A stretch of 64,000 bases of DNA from Parascedosporium putredinis. Taxonomy: Eukaryota > Ascomycota > Sordariomycetes > Microascales > Microascaceae. The DNA is taken from the NCBI GenBank assembly GCA_949357655.1, contig CASHTG010000003.1:1054001-1118000 (forward strand), read 5' to 3'. Below are positions 34,974 through 47,016 of the stretch, piece after piece. The number at the start of each line of letters is the position of its first letter. Within the stretch, counting starts at the first letter, position 1. The position numbers and the translations under genes are program-made. The notes beneath the pieces were generated by a model, which was not told where the DNA came from, ran no database searches, and saw only the letters and a list, made by a program, of their open reading frames with translations.

Positions 34974-37242
34974 CTTGCGGGGGACTTTGCGCGGCGGTAA
35001 TGCCACGCGGGGAAAGGGGGATGTATGAAAGGAACCCCTCCCTTTCTACCTGACTGGGTGCGCCTGAGAGAAAGGAGCTATCTTTTTTCTTTCAATTCTT
35101 TTGTCCGTTCTTTGAAGCTAGGTGGAATCGCAATAGGGATCGATGTACCTTTGCTCTTGACCGCCAAGAGGCTACAGCGGGACCGATGGAACAGACAGCG
35201 GTAAAGGCGTTTTCGGGAATGGTATTACGATCAAAAGGAAACGAGAGAGAAGCGGAAGGGAAATAACAGGGTGGGAGGACCAACATAACTACGAGAGCGG
35301 GGGAAGAAGAGAACGACGGCGCGGTTAGACGGCTGCAGGGTAGCAGAGCATACAAGTATATCTCAAGCGGGCCTAGACCGCGGGAATTTTTCTTAGGCGA
35401 TCCAGATCGTTTTGGTCAAAAATTGATCGTGGACTTATACAGCCTGGCAGTGGGGTTCCTGTTTCGCCCCCTTTCCCTCCCTTCATCGTTTTGGACGCTT
35501 GGTGCGGCAGTGCAGGATCGGAGCTTGCAGTTCAGCCGCACCCCTGAAGTCCTACTTGGGCCCTATTGGGCTCGTACCAAGCAATTATTGATTCATTATC
35601 CATGACTGTCTTTTAGCGCCAGTCAAACAGGATCCAAGAAAAACAATTGAAGAAGTCCTGGGTTGGAATCCGGAGAGCGGTTAGTTTTGTTGAAAATCGA
35701 TGGTTGAAGATACATGTACTCTTATGGCAACTATGTTCGCGGCTTTCCAGAATCGATGCCGTTCAGAATTCAGATGGATGCCCCCTTCCCCTTCGACCTT
35801 TTTAGCCGACACCTTGACAAGAGTACAGAAACTCACGTTCTTCCATTTTGGGACTCCAGAGCGACTGGCTGTGGCGCGATGCTTCCTCGTGGTCGCGATG
35901 TGCAGACGGGTTGGATCCACCCTGGATGAAACGCACACCTGCGGGAGAGGACGGCGTTTGGCATGAACGAGCAGAGCAGGCTCCCGCAGTGAATGTGTTT
36001 GTGTGTGTGCTCGAGCTGGAGCGGCGCAGGATTGAAACTAATAATAATATTAGGAATCCACGCTTAAAAGGGCGGGCCATTTGGGGCTGAGCTCACAACC
36101 GCCTCGTTGGGACAAAGCCTGCAGGCTGTCCCTTTCATTTATTCTTCTCCTCTTTGTCTCCGCTTCCCTTTTTCTTTCTTCTTTTTATGTTTTTCTTTTC
36201 TCTGCTGTTCCAAGTCGATCAAAGTTGAGATGGGGCCTCCGATTTAGGACTTCTTGACACTGCACGCCCTACACTACACACGATCGGGATGAAACAGAGA
36301 AGCAACCGCGCTGATTGATTGTGGACCCAGGCAGAGCAGACGCCACCTTGCAAGGCAGACGACAATGCCTGGCTCCAGACAACGAAGCTGGCATGGTTGA
36401 CGGACAGCAAAAGACTCGCGCAGAGCTATAAGTCATGGGTTAAATGGTCGGCCTGGCCCGGCCTAGGTTTTCTGCTCGTGGGGAGCCCGCTGGCCTGTCT
36501 CGTACGACTGGGTAGCCCGGCAAGGAAACTAGCAGGCCGGGAAAATCTCGCGCCCAGGAACATGCATGCGTTATCGAATCGTTATTTTCAGATCGAACTC
36601 TATTGGCGGTGCTCGTGGCGTCGATGAGATCATCAGCACCTGTCTTCCAACGCTCCCAACGTGCGCCTTGGCTTTTAGAGTTCGCGCAAGTCGGCGTCGG
36701 CAAAGACCCCGTTGGTGGAAATCTCTCTACTCTGTAGAAAAAGACGCTGCTTTCTCAGGTCGATCAGTCTATTTACCCTTGATTAGTTTTTGATCGTGGC
36801 GGTGCGGAAGCTCGGGAACCCTAAATGCAAAAATCTCACGTCCGACAGCACAATGTTCATGATTCATCAGCAACTTGTGTGACATCCCGTTCACTTCTTT
36901 TTAAGGGCTCATGTCCATGGTTGTGTGGGCTCTTTCCATTGTGCTTCTTCTAGACTTCTTCTCTGACTTGTTCTATTTGTAAACATACCACACCTACTCT
37001 CTACACGAACGAGCCAAACATCTCTCTTCCTCTGTCAAATTCAACGACTCGTGTCGCCGACTCTTCACGTACTACTAAACAGTAAGCGCGCGCTCGTTCC
37101 TGCATTGGCCGCGCAGTTGTAACTCGACAAAACGTCAAGATAAGATCCGCCAGGGGACAAACAAAAAGATCCAAGGAAACGCCAAGCCCCGGTGCCAAGA
37201 GTTTTCCCCGTCAGCCCTACGAGCTGTCGAAGCCCACCCACC
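34974..37242. other. Divergent intergenic region, repeat-tail gene and SRPBCC gene
   Basis: 2.3 kb between two divergently transcribed genes, presumably holding both promoters. Short frames occur but carry no motif. Pyrimidine-rich patches at 36130-36200 and 36940-37030 look like promoter/leader DNA. Confidence 0.5.
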
Positions 37243-37766
37243 ATGTTTACCCACATCAGCTGGCCCCGGCAATACCTCCCCGGCACGACCGACAACTTCG
37301 TGTCCAACGAGGTCTACGTCCGCGGCATCACCGCCGAGCAGGTGTGGAAATACCTGACCGACGTCTCCCACTGGGAGTCCTACTACAACAACGTCGCCCA
37401 AATCACCCCGCCCCCACCGGCACCAGACTACACAAATGGGACAAATTCCGCTTCTCGACCTTTGGCTTCCCGCCCTTAAACGCCGAGGTGTGGGACTGCG
37501 TCGAACCCACAGACATAACCCCGGGTCACATCGCTTGGCGCGCGTGGCAGGAGGGTGATGACAGCAGCGCCCTTGATGTCTACCACGCCTGGGTCGTCGA
37601 AAACGTCGACTGGGGCGTCGTGAGGATCTGCACGCAGGAATCTCAAAACGGACAGCCTGCCGCGAAGCTCGCTCAGCAGAAGCCTAACCCCATGTTGAAT
37701 GGACATCAGGATTGGCTCAACGGCCTGGTTGCCTACACCAAGTCCAAGGCCAAGTCGAGCGCATGA
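37243..37766 (+). CDS. SRPBCC (START/polyketide-cyclase-like) small-molecule-binding protein
   Basis: A small protein of the SRPBCC helix-grip fold, which binds hydrophobic ligands. Visible family features are the N-terminal strand FVSNEVYVRGITAEQVWKYL, the WESYYNNV block, the central strand pattern RLHKWDKFRFSTFGF ... HIAWRAW, and the closing helix HQDWLNGLVAYTKSK. There is no signal peptide. No intron is seen. One frame break at C5 37411-37415 joins QITPPP to TGTRLHKWDKF; adding one C gives 525 nt, 174 residues. It converges with the Tri12-type transporter. Ligand and role are unknown; members of this fold include polyketide cyclases and many proteins with no known reaction. Confidence 0.72.
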
Positions 37767-38325
37767 CGATGAGGTTTCATCTTAGGTGGAAGGAAAGAGA
37801 TGAAGGAAATGAAATGGACATAACCAACATTTAAATTAATGTAAACCTTGAAAAGTAATTGTGGCCTCTGATAAGGTAGAGGGAAGTGAGAGTACCCATA
37901 CAAACACTGGAGTAGGAGAAACGGTACTTGATTTCCTCGAAGGAAGCCTTACTCTTCCGAACTGCTGATTTAGACTCTCTTGGGTACAGCAACTATAGAA
38001 AAACTATGGAAATGAGTTTAATTAAGTCTACACTTATTTTTCTGAAGCCTGCCATCATATTTACCACGATACGTGGTCACAAAGAATAAAGAATCACTTA
38101 GAAATGTGTGGTATTTCAAAATAATATCTGGTAAGAAAATGATCTGGTACGAAGAAGAGTAAATAAGAGCGTTGGAGTATCATCCCTGCCGAAGCTCAAC
38201 TCGGCCCCATCCCGCACGCGTCGCCCGCATCACGGTCGTTACGTTGCGCGTGGCATTAAACAAAGAAACCCACAAAAAGAAACTACCTTTTCCGGAATTG
38301 CTCTCTTTCTCTCTCTGTAAGTTCT
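37767..38325. other. Convergent 3' region, SRPBCC and Tri12-type MFS genes
   Basis: 559 AT-rich bases between two converging stop codons; nothing coding is visible. Confidence 0.55.
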
Positions 38326-40407
38326 TTAGAGGTGAAGGTTGAACCCCTTCTTTCCGCTCTTCTCCTCATCGTTCTCCGCGACGCGCTCGACAGTCGCCTC
38401 GATCTTGTCCGTCATGAGCTCCTCGACACCGCGCATGAACCAGATGCACACAATGGCGATGACCACGAAGGGGATGATGCTAGCCCACGCCAACCGGTAC
38501 GCGGCAGCGTACTGGTTCGCGCTCTCCTTGGCCGCGGCGGCCCAGACATTGTCGGTGGCGCCCTCGACGCCCTCGCGGACGCCGGACGCCATGGCCGTGA
38601 GCAGGTCGGCGATGCTGGACTCGGGAGACCGGCAGCGACGGCGGCGGCGGACACGGCGGGGGCATAGTGGTTGGCGAGGCGGTTGTTGGAGATGGTGTCG
38701 AGGACGGCGGAGCCATGGCGCCGCCAATGGCACGGGCGGAGAAGGCGAGACCGGTGGCGGTGGAGAGGAAGGCGTGGGGCGCGGTGTACTGGATGGCGGC
38801 GGGGAGGAGGGTGAGGGGACCGGCTTGACCGATACCGGCGAAGACGTTGATGGCGATCTGGGCCTTGTCCATGTCGGGCCTGATGCAGGCGTAGAAGATG
38901 GTACTGCGAGGACGTTGCATTAGTTTACATGATCTTCTTTTCAGTCGAGAGGGAAAGAAAGGGACCAAAAGAGGGACTTACACAGCCAAGAAGATGATGA
39001 AGGTGACGAGCAGAGGGTTCTTGAGATCCTTGAAGTAACTGGCGTAGGCGGACAGGAGCAGGGGAAGAAGAAGATGGTGCACTGGAAGGACAGCTGGCGG
39101 ACGGAAATGTCCCAGGCGGTGTGCTCGAAGCCGAGGTTGAGGACGATCTGGGGCACGAACGAGTTGACGGCGCTGTAGAAAATCCAACCCTCTATGGCGA
39201 AAGCAAACGTGGTATAGAAGAAGTTGGCGTTGTGCTGGAAAAAGACGTGGGCGACGAGACCGTCATCGCGACCCTTCCACTCGTAGATGCCGAAACCGAG
39301 AAGCATGACGAGACCAATGGTCAAAGGGGCGATGACGTGCACGTCGCTCCAGCCGTAGACGCCGCTGGACCAGTTGAGGCCGAGGATGGTGAGGGTGGAA
39401 CCAGTGATGAAGAGGAAGGAGCCGATGGGGTCGCAGGTCCAGATGTACTCCTTGAGCGTCATCTTGGGGTACTCCCTGTTCTTGGGGGCCAGTAGAAGAC
39501 GAGGAAGCCGATGGCGGTGAGGCCGTGGAAGATGGCCTGGATCCAGAAGATCCACCTCCAGCCGTCCGAGCTGACGTTGGTGACGGCACCAGCACCGAGG
39601 GAGCCGATACTGTGAAAGGGGAGAAAAAGACAAAGTTAGAATCAAAGAGTGTCCCGAAAAGTGCGTATAAAGCTTGAAAGACTTACAGTCCACCAATGGT
39701 ACCAGCCATACCGCAGAAACCCTGGGCGATGGGCCTGTACTTGAGGGCAGAATCTCCGAGGGGATAGCCTGCACGATGGAGATGGTGGAGAGGGTGGTGC
39801 CGATGAGGATACCGCCGCCGACCAGCATGTTCATGGAGGTGGCCTTGGCGGAGATGACGGCGCCGACAAAGGCGATCAAGGGCGGCACGCCGGCGAGGTA
39901 TTTACGCTCCAGGACATCGGACAGACGACCAAAGAGGGGAGAAAGCACGGCTTGCATGAGAAGGGGGCCTGGATGATCCAGCCGGCGAGACCGGCCTGGC
40001 CGACATCGCGGATGATGAAGGCGATGACGGAACCGGCGGCGACGACGACGAAAACTTGGGAAACGACACTGTATAAGGGAAGAGCGGTTAGTCAAGAACT
40101 CGGGATAGAGGGCTCGTTATTTCTTGCCACCCCTCTCCTAGGCATAAGCACACTTGAGGGGGGATGGGAATGGGCATGCGAGCTTTTGTGATGGAGAAGG
40201 AGGATATTCCAAAACAACTTACGCGAAGCAAGTAACAGCAACCACGAGCCACGACCTCCAGCTCAGCTTAATGTGAGCATCCTCTCCTTCGTGGGCCTCG
40301 GCCACGATGGTGTCCTCCACGCGGGGCTTCTCCGACGTTTGCGGCCTGGGTTCAACGTTCTCGACCTCGTTCTGCACGGGGTCGCTCTTGGTGGAGTCGG
40401 CCGCCAT
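38326..40407 (-). CDS. MFS transporter, Tri12/siderophore-type (14 TM)
   Basis: A plasma-membrane drug:H+ antiporter-like protein of the fungal Tri12-type branch. The N-terminal tail is hydrophilic (about 45 residues) and followed by LSWRSWLVVAVTCFA (TM1). The MFS loop motif appears as SPLFGRLSDVLERKYLAG. Other typical blocks: RPIAQGFCGMAGTIGGLIGS, GWRWIFWIQAIFHG, CDPIGSFLFITGS and AFAIEGWIFYSAVNSFVPQI. Exons: 40223-40407, 39687-40068, 38982-39609 and 38326-38903, with GTAAGT donors in all three introns (40069-40222, 39610-39686, 38904-38981). Six frame breaks at C or G runs (two in exon 2, two in exon 3, two in exon 4). One base added at each gives 1779 nt, 592 residues, the usual size. The family exports many toxic compounds and siderophores; no trichothecene biosynthesis gene is in the window. 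Confidence 0.87.
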
Positions 40408-40932
40408 TGTGAATTATTCTTTCCGTGCGTGTGCGCGCGCGGTCAGGTGAGGGTTAATACGGTGAGGTTGAGTAATATGGGGAAAAGAGCTGCGGAGCCT
40501 GGTGTAGCCGCAAGAATACTTGGAAAAGATTGCGGAGTTCCGAGGATCGGGGCAATGCTCTGTCGACAGACGAGCGGAAAGACGAATACAAGGGGGAAGG
40601 GGGAGGATCTCCTGGACGAATCGCACAAGGATACGGAGGGAAGAGAGACGGAGGAGAAAAGAAAAAAAAGACAAGACACAGAACACGTCGACGCGAAGCA
40701 AGAGACTTCTTAAAAGAAAAAAAAGTGACGGCTTAGGATTTTCTGTTCTTATTTTGCGACAAGCTGGAGAGAAGATTATTTGCCATGCGCCCATCCCCAC
40801 ACCTCTCCCAAACCCCAGAGCAATTGCCGTTGATCTGGTAGGGGCTCGGACTACGAGTGGTAGCTTCCGACTTGACCACTTTCGTTAGTGCACCCCGGAC
40901 GACGTGGTTTCTCGCCTCTCTTTCTCTCTCCT

Positions 40933-40957
40933 TGTGTGTGTCTGCTTGACACACACA
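40933..40957. repeat. 10-bp GT/AC hairpin upstream of the Tri12-type gene
   Basis: TGTGTGTGTC (40933-40942) pairs with GACACACACA (40948-40957) across a 5-nt loop TGCTT. It lies about 530 bases upstream of the transporter start codon. It may be a chance product of a GT/AC repeat. Confidence 0.6.
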
Positions 40958-42823
40958 CTCCACACACATTCTCTTCGCCGCCTGACAAAAACGAAAGACT
41001 TCAAACCCAGGTGGGTATCTAGTCCAAGGGGGTGTGGGCGCGCGGCGCCCAAGGAGACACCGGGCGCCCCTTAGCGGACTCGCCAACCCGCCTAAACGGA
41101 GAGCCTCGATGTGGAGCGCGGTTCCAGGAAAGGAAGACCAAGAGAAAAAGGCTGGCAGGGGGACCCCAAAACGGACTCCACTTGGAGCTGGCTGAGCGGA
41201 CCAAGGATGTGGGGCAGGACATTACGGGGTACATATTTCGCTTGAGGGCTGCGATACCCCGGTCGCCCCGGGAGGGTCACTGTGGATTCGGAAGAGGACA
41301 TCATCGTGCGGGGCGGGCAGACTGAGGAGGAGCAAGAACGAGATGGGAGGGGAACAGCTAGTTAGCTAGCTAGCTCTGTTCCTGCTCTGCTTCTTGCGTG
41401 AATCAGTCAATGGCGGTGTCTTGTCATCCATGGATCGCTCGATCCGGGCCCCGCTGAGCACAAGGCCAGCCGTCATGGGCGGCGTGGACGGCGTGGAACG
41501 GCGTGGAAAACATGGTCTGACGGCAAGCGCGATAGGCTCTGCCGTGACGTTAAAGAAAGCCGAGAAAACAAAATAAGAATAAAAAAAAAAGAAAGCTACC
41601 AAACTCTACTGAGACGATGGCGCCTTGGTGTGGAGTCAGCTGATAACTAGAGGTCGCGATGCGATGCGGAGGTGATGTGTGGGGTTTGCGGGGGAAGGAT
41701 CGGGAGATGGCGAGGGCGCTGGACGGGGTCAACGGCATGTTCTGCCTACGGGCTGGGCCCATTCCCCGTCTGCACTCTCACCACCACCTTTTGCACCTCA
41801 ATCAGAGTGTCGACTCGCCACGCCATCCACGACGAGTCTACCCTTGACTTGAGCTTGAGACCATACGCCAGGCCTGAGCTGTGCATCAATCTTTTCAAGG
41901 GACGCACACCAAGGATATCCCGGTTTCCGACTGGAGAAGAGAAAGGGGCCAATCGAAGGAAAATTTTACCACGAGCGAGCTATAATAGCCCATGAACGAT
42001 GTGAATGGACAGGATTCGATGCAGCGGTTCCTCCGTCATCTTATTGTGGTCTAGGGGAGATCACTCCCTCAATTGGGCTAATTGCACCTCGGGAATGGCT
42101 ACGCCAGGTTTAGGCGTGGAACCGCCAAAACTTATGTGGTCGGATGATCGGCTGATCGGGGCTAGTCTGCTTGCCCCCTCGCCTCTACCTCAGACTATTG
42201 GGGTACGAGGGGTCGGCATTCCCATCCTTTGTTGCGCTGGGAGAAAGGTTTGCACTGCCGGGAGCTACGAAAATCGGGGTCGTGCGAAACGCTTGGGAAA
42301 TGCCACTCCCTCAAGATTGGGGAGCATGACACCCATCATCTCCAAAAACTTCTGGAACTCGACTGGCGTGGTGTCAGTCCCTTTTTCAATATTTTGCCTC
42401 CCCTAGGCGCATAATTCGTCCAGATGAAGTCGAATGAAATTGATCCTGATGTCTTGCCAGAGCGTTGCGACATGGCCAGTGCCCCACGCCTACGCCCATA
42501 TACGCCGGCTCCTTGTACGCTTCCGGAAGACAACCGTATTTTGTCTTGCGAGCCAAGACCGGTAGCAGTAGTTGGATGATGGGGGACGCTGATGTTACTT
42601 GCTGGCCCCACAGATTTTGAACAAGGACGAGGAGGAGGAAAAAAGTGGAATCTCGGTTCGGATTCTTTTTGTCTCCAGTTTCAGTGGGACTCGGAATAGT
42701 TTCGAGCCTTGGTGGCTGCCTTTGCAGCATCCATGTTGAACGAAATAACCTCAATTGGTCATTGGTGGGGCTCGGCGGGAGGGGAGAAGAGGAGAGAGCA
42801 CTTGAGGGCTCCATCTTGGCCCC

Positions 42824-42867
42824 ATTTCCCCAGCAATTCCCCAGCAATTCCCCAGTATTCCCCAGCA
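42824..42867 (+). repeat. Short tandem repeat, unit ATTCCCCAGCA
   Basis: Four consecutive 10-12-nt units of ATTTCCCCAGCA/ATTCCCCAGCA/ATTCCCCAGT/ATTCCCCAGC lie in non-coding DNA. No function is visible. Confidence 0.75.
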
Positions 42868-44244
42868 TTTTTAGGAGGACCAGAAATTAGCGGAGGCCCG
42901 CGCCCTGGAGACGCGGCCAAGACGACTCGACGACACCACGGGGCACCCAGCCTTAAAGCGCCAGGTTATTAGCATGAAGACGGGAGATGGAATATCACGG
43001 CAAGGAACATTAACGACTCGGCCGGGGCGCTCTAGTCTGCCCTGTCTCGCCGCTGGATCGCGCACGGAAAGAAGAGATCTATCGAGGGAAGAGCGGATAT
43101 ATGGATATATCGTGTTTGACAGGACAGCGTCTAAACTAGATCTGGACGTAGTGAACACTCGCCGTGGTTCAAGGAGGGCACGGCAGTTGCCTGTGTGGTT
43201 GTGTTGTGCCAGGGTGCAAATGGGACACAACAGGGGAGGGAAAGGGGGGGGAGGGTGCCACGATGATGGAGGGACCCTGCTGGTGGTAACGGAGGGACCC
43301 CCAAGATCAAGATCGAGACACCAGTGGCGTCGAGGAAATACGGCTTTACAGCGTAGAGGGTGGCATTCGAGAAAGGAAGGAAGCTCTCAAGTGCACCATG
43401 TGAAAAAGAGGCGGCCATTGGGAAAAGGGGGAGGAAGGGCCGCCTAGACAAGATGAGGAGGAATTGCGAACGCAAGCTTGGCTGTGGTTCAGCAGAAGCA
43501 GACCAAAAATGGAGGAGCTAAGCAGCAAAGGCAACACGATCCAAGGGAAGGAACGTGCGAAGTGGAGAGATGTGGGGTTCCAGAAGTGGGACAGGATTGA
43601 AATTCCCCAGTTGGACCCACTTCTTGTTCTCGTCCCCAAAAAGTGACATACACACAATCGCCAATCCCGCGCTCCTGTTTGGCCAGCCAAAAGTGAGCTC
43701 CATTCTCTAGAAACCCGAGGGCCAGGGTAAGAAGAATTGAGAGTTTTTTTCTTTCTTTTCTTTCCTTCTTTTTCTTTCCGAATAAGAGATTTATTTTAGC
43801 TTCTGACAACGCCCCCTCGTGGACCCTCGTGGAGGGTTGCGGCTCTGACTCGCCAAAGCTAAAAGTTGCAAGTGCCCCCAGAGAGAGAAAACTCAATGCC
43901 GACCGGCGTGCTTGGGGGCAAGTGCGGTGGATTGCAGCTGCCGACCATTGTGATTGATAATGTCGATTGGAAGGATTGGACGGGGGTGAACCCAAGACTT
44001 GAGAAGAAGGCGCGGACTGGACTTCTTGGGAGAGCTAGATTCGACACTACCAAGTAGATGCACCCGGATGCACGGTAATAATTTGTGTCTTTGCTGAATG
44101 ATAAATGCCAACCGAGTGCACCGAGCTCTCTTCCCAAAATCTTTGGGAAAGCTACCCCTGTTCTGTCCCTCTTCACCTCTCACTGGCCTCTCGCCGTCCC
44201 GCCTTTGGACCTCCCCACCTGCCAACCTGCCTCACCCTCCATCA

Positions 44245-44265
44245 CTCCTCCTCCTCCTCCTCCTC
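44245..44265 (+). repeat. CTC trinucleotide repeat in the P450 leader
   Basis: About six to seven CTC units lie in the presumed 5' UTR of the P450 gene, 160 bases before the start codon. Confidence 0.7.
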
Positions 44266-44420
44266 CCCTCCATACCTTGAACTTTTTTCTTTTTCCTTCC
44301 CTTCATCTTCTTCCTCTTCTCGGATTGAACACGAAAAGGTCAAATCACCAAATAGTGATTTTGGGTGCCCTTTTTGGTTGTTTCTTCTTCTTGCGTTTTT
44401 CTTCACCCTCGTTGCCCAAC

Positions 44421-46437
44421 ATGTTGACCAATCTCGATCTCCTCCTTACCCATCCCTATGTGTTGGCCATCCAGGAGAAGCTGGCCGATCTCGGTGCCGT
44501 CAACATTGTCCTCGCTACCGTGGCCGCCGGCGCGGCTATCGTGGCCGTCGACTATGCCCGGATGCTGCGCCTGAGATCAAAGATGCCTCCTGGTCCTTTC
44601 CCGCTTCCCATCGTCGGTAACACGCTTTCGCTGCCCAAGAACAAGCCTTGGTTGCTCTTCGAAGAGCTGTCCAAGAAATATGATGCGCCAGTAATCACTT
44701 TCTGGATTGGCCGGTAAGCTTAGCCCCCCTTCCGACCTTGCCCCGCCCTTTGGAAGCGATGAGAATCTGGAAAGACGGCATGGGAGATCCTGCGGGGCTG
44801 ACACACGTACCTATCTTCCCCTCCTACCAGAAACCCGACAGTGTGGATCAACGATGCCTGGAGCGCCCAAGAAATCTTTGAGAAGAAGGCGCAAATATAC
44901 TCGTCCCGCCCTCACATGGTCGTCTTTGGCGAGCTTGGCGACGGCCAGTTCAGTCTCGTCACCATGAAGACGCGCAATGCCGAGGAGCGCGATCGCTGGC
45001 GAGGCCACCGCAAGCTCATGCACATGGCCGTGGGCGTCCAGACCGTGCGCAAGTACCGCCAGATCCAGAATAACGAGAGCAAGATCATTGCCCTCGATTA
45101 TATTCGCGAGCCCAAGGAATACGTCAAGCATCTCGAGCGTTATGCCACGAGCGTCGTCTCCGCTATCGGCTTTGGTCGTCGCGTTGCTAGCTACAATGAC
45201 CCCATCATCACGGAAGTCATTGCCTTGATGCAGCTTGCTGCTGACCTGAATGTCCCTGGCAAGAGCTTCCCTATGCTCATGGAGACCTTCCCTAGTATGT
45301 GTGCACCCTTGCCCTCCTTTCGCGTCTTGGCTTAGCCGAGCTTCGTATATAATTCTGGCCGGCGGGCTGGCTCTCGTGCACACAAAAGCTAACGCCAGTA
45401 TCAGTCCTCGCCAAGTTCCCTCGCTGGGCTCCTTGGATGAAGGGCCTCGGTTCTCGTGGCCGCGGCGATGGCGACTACTTCTACTACACCCTCAACGAAG
45501 AAGCCGTCCAGCAGCACGCGGCCAGGTCCCCGGCTTCGCAGGCCACCATGTCTACCCCTTTTGCCCAGACCCTGTTTGACGAGAAGGAGAAGTACAACTT
45601 GAGCAAACGCGAGATTTCCAGTTTGACTGCCAACCTGTTTGGTGCGGGTGCCGACACCTCGTCCAGCACCCTGGTGACCTTTATGCTTGCCTGCTGCTGC
45701 TTCCGCGACGCTATGCTCAAGGCCCAGGCTGAGATTGATGCCGTCATCGGACCCTCTCGCTCGCCCCACTGGGATGATTCACCCAACCTGCCCTACGTCA
45801 ACGCCTTCGTCAAGGAGGTCTTCCGCTGGCGTAGCGTCGCCATCATCGGTGGCCAACCCCACGCACCCACTCAAGACGACACCTACAAGGGCTGGCTCAT
45901 CCCCGCTGGAACTTGGGTGCAGGGCAATGTCTGGGCTATCCACCACAATGAGCGCGACTTCCCTGACCCCGACGTCTTCATGCCCGAGCGCTTTATCCAA
46001 GGCGACGAGCACAAGAGGCCCTTCCCCAACGACAAGGGCTACATGACGTTTGGTTGGGGCCGACGTGTCTGCAGCGGCCAGGCCCTCGCCGAACAAGGAA
46101 CTTGGGTCAGCGTCGCTCGTCTCCTCTGGGCGTTTGACATCCGGAAAAAGGTCGACCCCGTCACGGGCCGTGAAGTTGATCTCGACATCTTTGCTTTTAC
46201 CAATGGTCTCAACATGCGGCCCCAACCTTTTGAGTGCGATATCATCCCCGCAGCGAGGAGATTAGGGAGTCTGCCATTCGGGAGGGTGAGGAGGCGCTTC
46301 GGGAGCTGGCCCCCTTGGACGGAGAGAGCCAGTACAGGCTCAGCACCTACTACCAGGCCATGAAGGCCAAGGGTGGTACTGAACCCGTCGTTGACGAGAA
46401 GTCGGGCGAGCTGAAGATGGTCAAGGTTCAGGGCTAG
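44421..46437 (+). CDS. Cytochrome P450 monooxygenase
   Basis: A membrane-anchored, heme-thiolate monooxygenase; substrate unknown. An N-terminal hydrophobic anchor (VNIVLATVAAGAAIVAVDYA) precedes the Pro-rich hinge (MPPGPFPLPIVGN). P450 motifs are all present: I-helix FGAGADTSSS, K-helix ExxR (EVFRWRSV), the PERF-type motif (FMPERFIQGD) and the heme-binding loop FGWGRRVCSGQALAE with the axial Cys. Exons: 44421-44713, 44831-45294 and 45405-46437; introns 44714-44830 and 45295-45404 (branch GCTAAC). One frame break at CCCC 46246-46249, shortly after the heme domain; one added C gives 1791 nt, 596 residues. About 55 hydrophilic residues follow the usual P450 end (IRESAIREGEEALRELAPLD and onward). 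It lies beside two MFS transporters and a flavin monooxygenase, which suggests a tailoring or catabolic role. Confidence 0.9.
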
Positions 46438-47016
46438 GGCTCGACATTGGCGAGGTCTAGTTTTTGGATGTGGAAGATAGAATGCACTATACCACCGGTT
46501 TTATTTTGTTGGCTTTAACGACCTCTTATACTTTGTACATAGGATGAGACGAGGGAAAAGATTTGAATAGTCATGTCAGTCAGGGAGCTTGCAATGGTCT
46601 TTCGTAATGTTTTACCCCGGCTCCATGGCCTAGTTTAAAAGTGAAGATTTGTGAGATGAGCCAGTTTGAAATGTACGAGCATCTCGCTCTAGTAGTGAAT
46701 GGCAGGCAAGGCAGGTTTACATTTTGGAGCACACTTAGATATAGTTGGAGAGGCATGTAGCTGACTTTTTATGATTCAACTATCTCAGACCCCTCAAGAG
46801 CGCTCTTGGCGCGGCACTTCTACGACTATCAGGCCAATCCTGAATGAAACGAGCCTTGAATTGTGATCCGTATTCCACCTCTCGAAATGGTATTCCGGGA
46901 CACGAGCTAGGTCGTAGCCAACCTGCGCCAATACCGGGAGGCCAAGGCTTCTTAGGGTGGGCTTAGTCTTTTAGTCAATCTGCAACATTCGGTAGTCCTT
47001 CCCTTCGTGATCATGG
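46438..47016. other. Convergent 3' region, P450 and MCT-type MFS genes
   Basis: 579 bases between converging stop codons; AT-richer than the exons and without coding features. Confidence 0.55.

Larger units (their letters stand above)
40408..44420. other. 4.0 kb gene-free divergent region, Tri12-type MFS and P450
   Basis: No supported gene. The stretch contains a 10-bp hairpin (40933-40957), a TAGC-type simple repeat at 41355-41375, a run of A at 41579-41592, and tandem ATTCCCCAGCA units at 42824-42867. The P450 leader at 44245-44320 is a CTC/CTT pyrimidine tract. Overlapping frames without motifs (for example - 43489-43995) are probably chance. Confidence 0.45.

Noticed and set aside
38326..40407. 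A trichothecene cluster around the Tri12-type gene
   Set aside because: No trichodiene synthase or other Tri gene is present, and the transporter family is much broader than trichothecene export.
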